Part shown: piece by piece, positions 63,651-64,000 of the stretch
Position numbering within the stretch: position 1 is the first letter of the stretch
How the letters are laid out: each line of letters starts with the position of its first letter
NCBI RefSeq assembly: GCF_900129405.1
Contig: NZ_FQVQ01000009.1
Location: 53,767 to 117,766, forward strand
Reading direction: 5' to 3'
Source of the DNA: Flavobacterium fontis
GTDB lineage: Bacteria > Bacteroidota > Bacteroidia > Flavobacteriales > Flavobacteriaceae
DNA: 64,000 bases
Notes under the pieces: generated by a model
What the model saw: only the letters and a program-made list of their open reading frames with translations
What the model was told of the DNA's origin: nothing
Database searches by the model: none
Made by a program: the position numbers and the translations under genes

Positions 63651-63935
63651 GCTACTAAGAAGCTGAGCTGCTGAGCTGCTGAGTACTATTTTTTTAAGCA
63701 GCTGAGCCGCTGAGAAGCTAAGCTGCTGAGCCCTTACTGAACATTGTTTTTTTTAAGCTGCTTAGGAGCTGAGCTACTGCAACTGCGCTCTTCGCGCAAC
63801 CTTCGCCCCTTTGCGGTTAAAAAAAGAAGCAAGAAAAAAGAATTTGTTAAACTAGAGCTTCTGAGCTCCTACTGAGCCCTGCCTACTGAACACTACTTAC
63901 TGAATACTGTACTTCCCTAATTAGAGTTGACCGTT
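63651..63935. repeat. non-coding tail with degenerate short repeats
   Basis: No coding frame is supported after tag. The segment repeats variants of GAGCTGCT and AGCTGAG. A block AGAAGCTGAGCTGCTGAG recurs about 53 bases later as AGAAGCTAAGCTGCTGAG, each followed by ACTGA/TACT words and a run of seven or eight T with AAGC. From about 63785 there is a GCGC-GAAGA-GCGC-like hairpin and a CTTTGCGGTTAAAAAAA word. From 63869 copies of CTACTGA/CTTACTGA follow. From memory, such words recur between genes in Flavobacterium; no search was done. Confidence 0.6.
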
Positions 63936-63974
63936 TTTAAACATTAATTTCATTGTTAAAAATAGTAATAGATT

Positions 63975-64000
63975 TTTGCTCAAAAGTACTTTTGAGCAAA
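63975..64000. repeat. perfect 26-base palindrome at the window edge
   Basis: The half-site TTTGCTCAAAAGT is followed at once by its exact reverse complement ACTTTTGAGCAAA. It lies in AT-rich non-coding DNA and touches the last base of the window, so it may extend further. It could be an operator for a dimeric regulator or, as RNA, a hairpin without a loop. Confidence 0.85.

Noticed and set aside
1..64000. Prophage, insertion sequence, integrative element or defence island
   Set aside because: No integrase, transposase, phage structural gene, toxin-antitoxin pair or restriction gene was seen; gene order is that of a core flavobacterial chromosome.

Overview
The window comes from a chromosome of the Bacteroidota, almost certainly a gliding member of the Flavobacteriaceae close to Flavobacterium. 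The evidence is a full-length SprA (the type IX secretion outer-membrane translocon), a RemB-like gliding protein, a secreted protein with a type IX C-terminal sorting domain, an alternative complex III, and many promoters of the Bacteroidota form TTG-N17-23-TAnnTTTG. The content is overwhelmingly core genome. I see no prophage, insertion sequence, CRISPR array, defence island or rRNA operon.

Positions 1-34234 are a long minus-strand block, apart from a truncated DUF4403 lipoprotein gene at the left edge. Read in the direction of transcription it holds the alternative complex III genes actABCDEF, coxB and coxA (34234 to 22648); ruvB, queG, maeB, ruvA; the type IX/gliding section sprA, gcvH, a VanZ-like gene, deoC, remB; and then the second half of the terminal oxidase system: ctaB (heme O synthase), two subunit III genes, subunit IV, a cysteine-free SCO-like protein, a true SCO copper chaperone, a DUF420/CtaM-like membrane protein and a small CxxC membrane protein. 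The two respiratory blocks together make a quinol:cytochrome c:O2 chain with its assembly factors.

Positions 34400-49256 hold a small SPOR protein, the rimP-nusA-infB operon with a terminator-like hairpin in its leader, a tandem universal stress protein, tRNA-Gln(TTG), a DUF2723 membrane protein, a polysaccharide deacetylase, a thioredoxin-fold protein without active-site cysteines, a metallophosphoesterase and polA. Positions 49257-53361 are more accessory: heptamer repeats, a type IX cargo protein, a small membrane protein translationally coupled to a decayed gene with two in-frame stops, an ankyrin protein and a LacI-type regulator.

Positions 53500-56405 are the ribosomal cluster rplM-rpsI, rpsB, tsf. 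Each of the three untranslated segments (before rplM, before rpsB, between rpsB and tsf) folds by eye into an ordered RNA structure; these are the best candidates for undescribed regulation here. The rest is an M3 peptidase, a large TraB/GumN-domain protein, a queuosine-precursor transporter, 3-methyladenine DNA glycosylase I, and a 350-base non-coding tail with degenerate repeats and a perfect 26-base palindrome at the window edge.

Start codons were refined from promoter positions, signal peptides and the actual codon. All family assignments are by reading motifs, not by database search.
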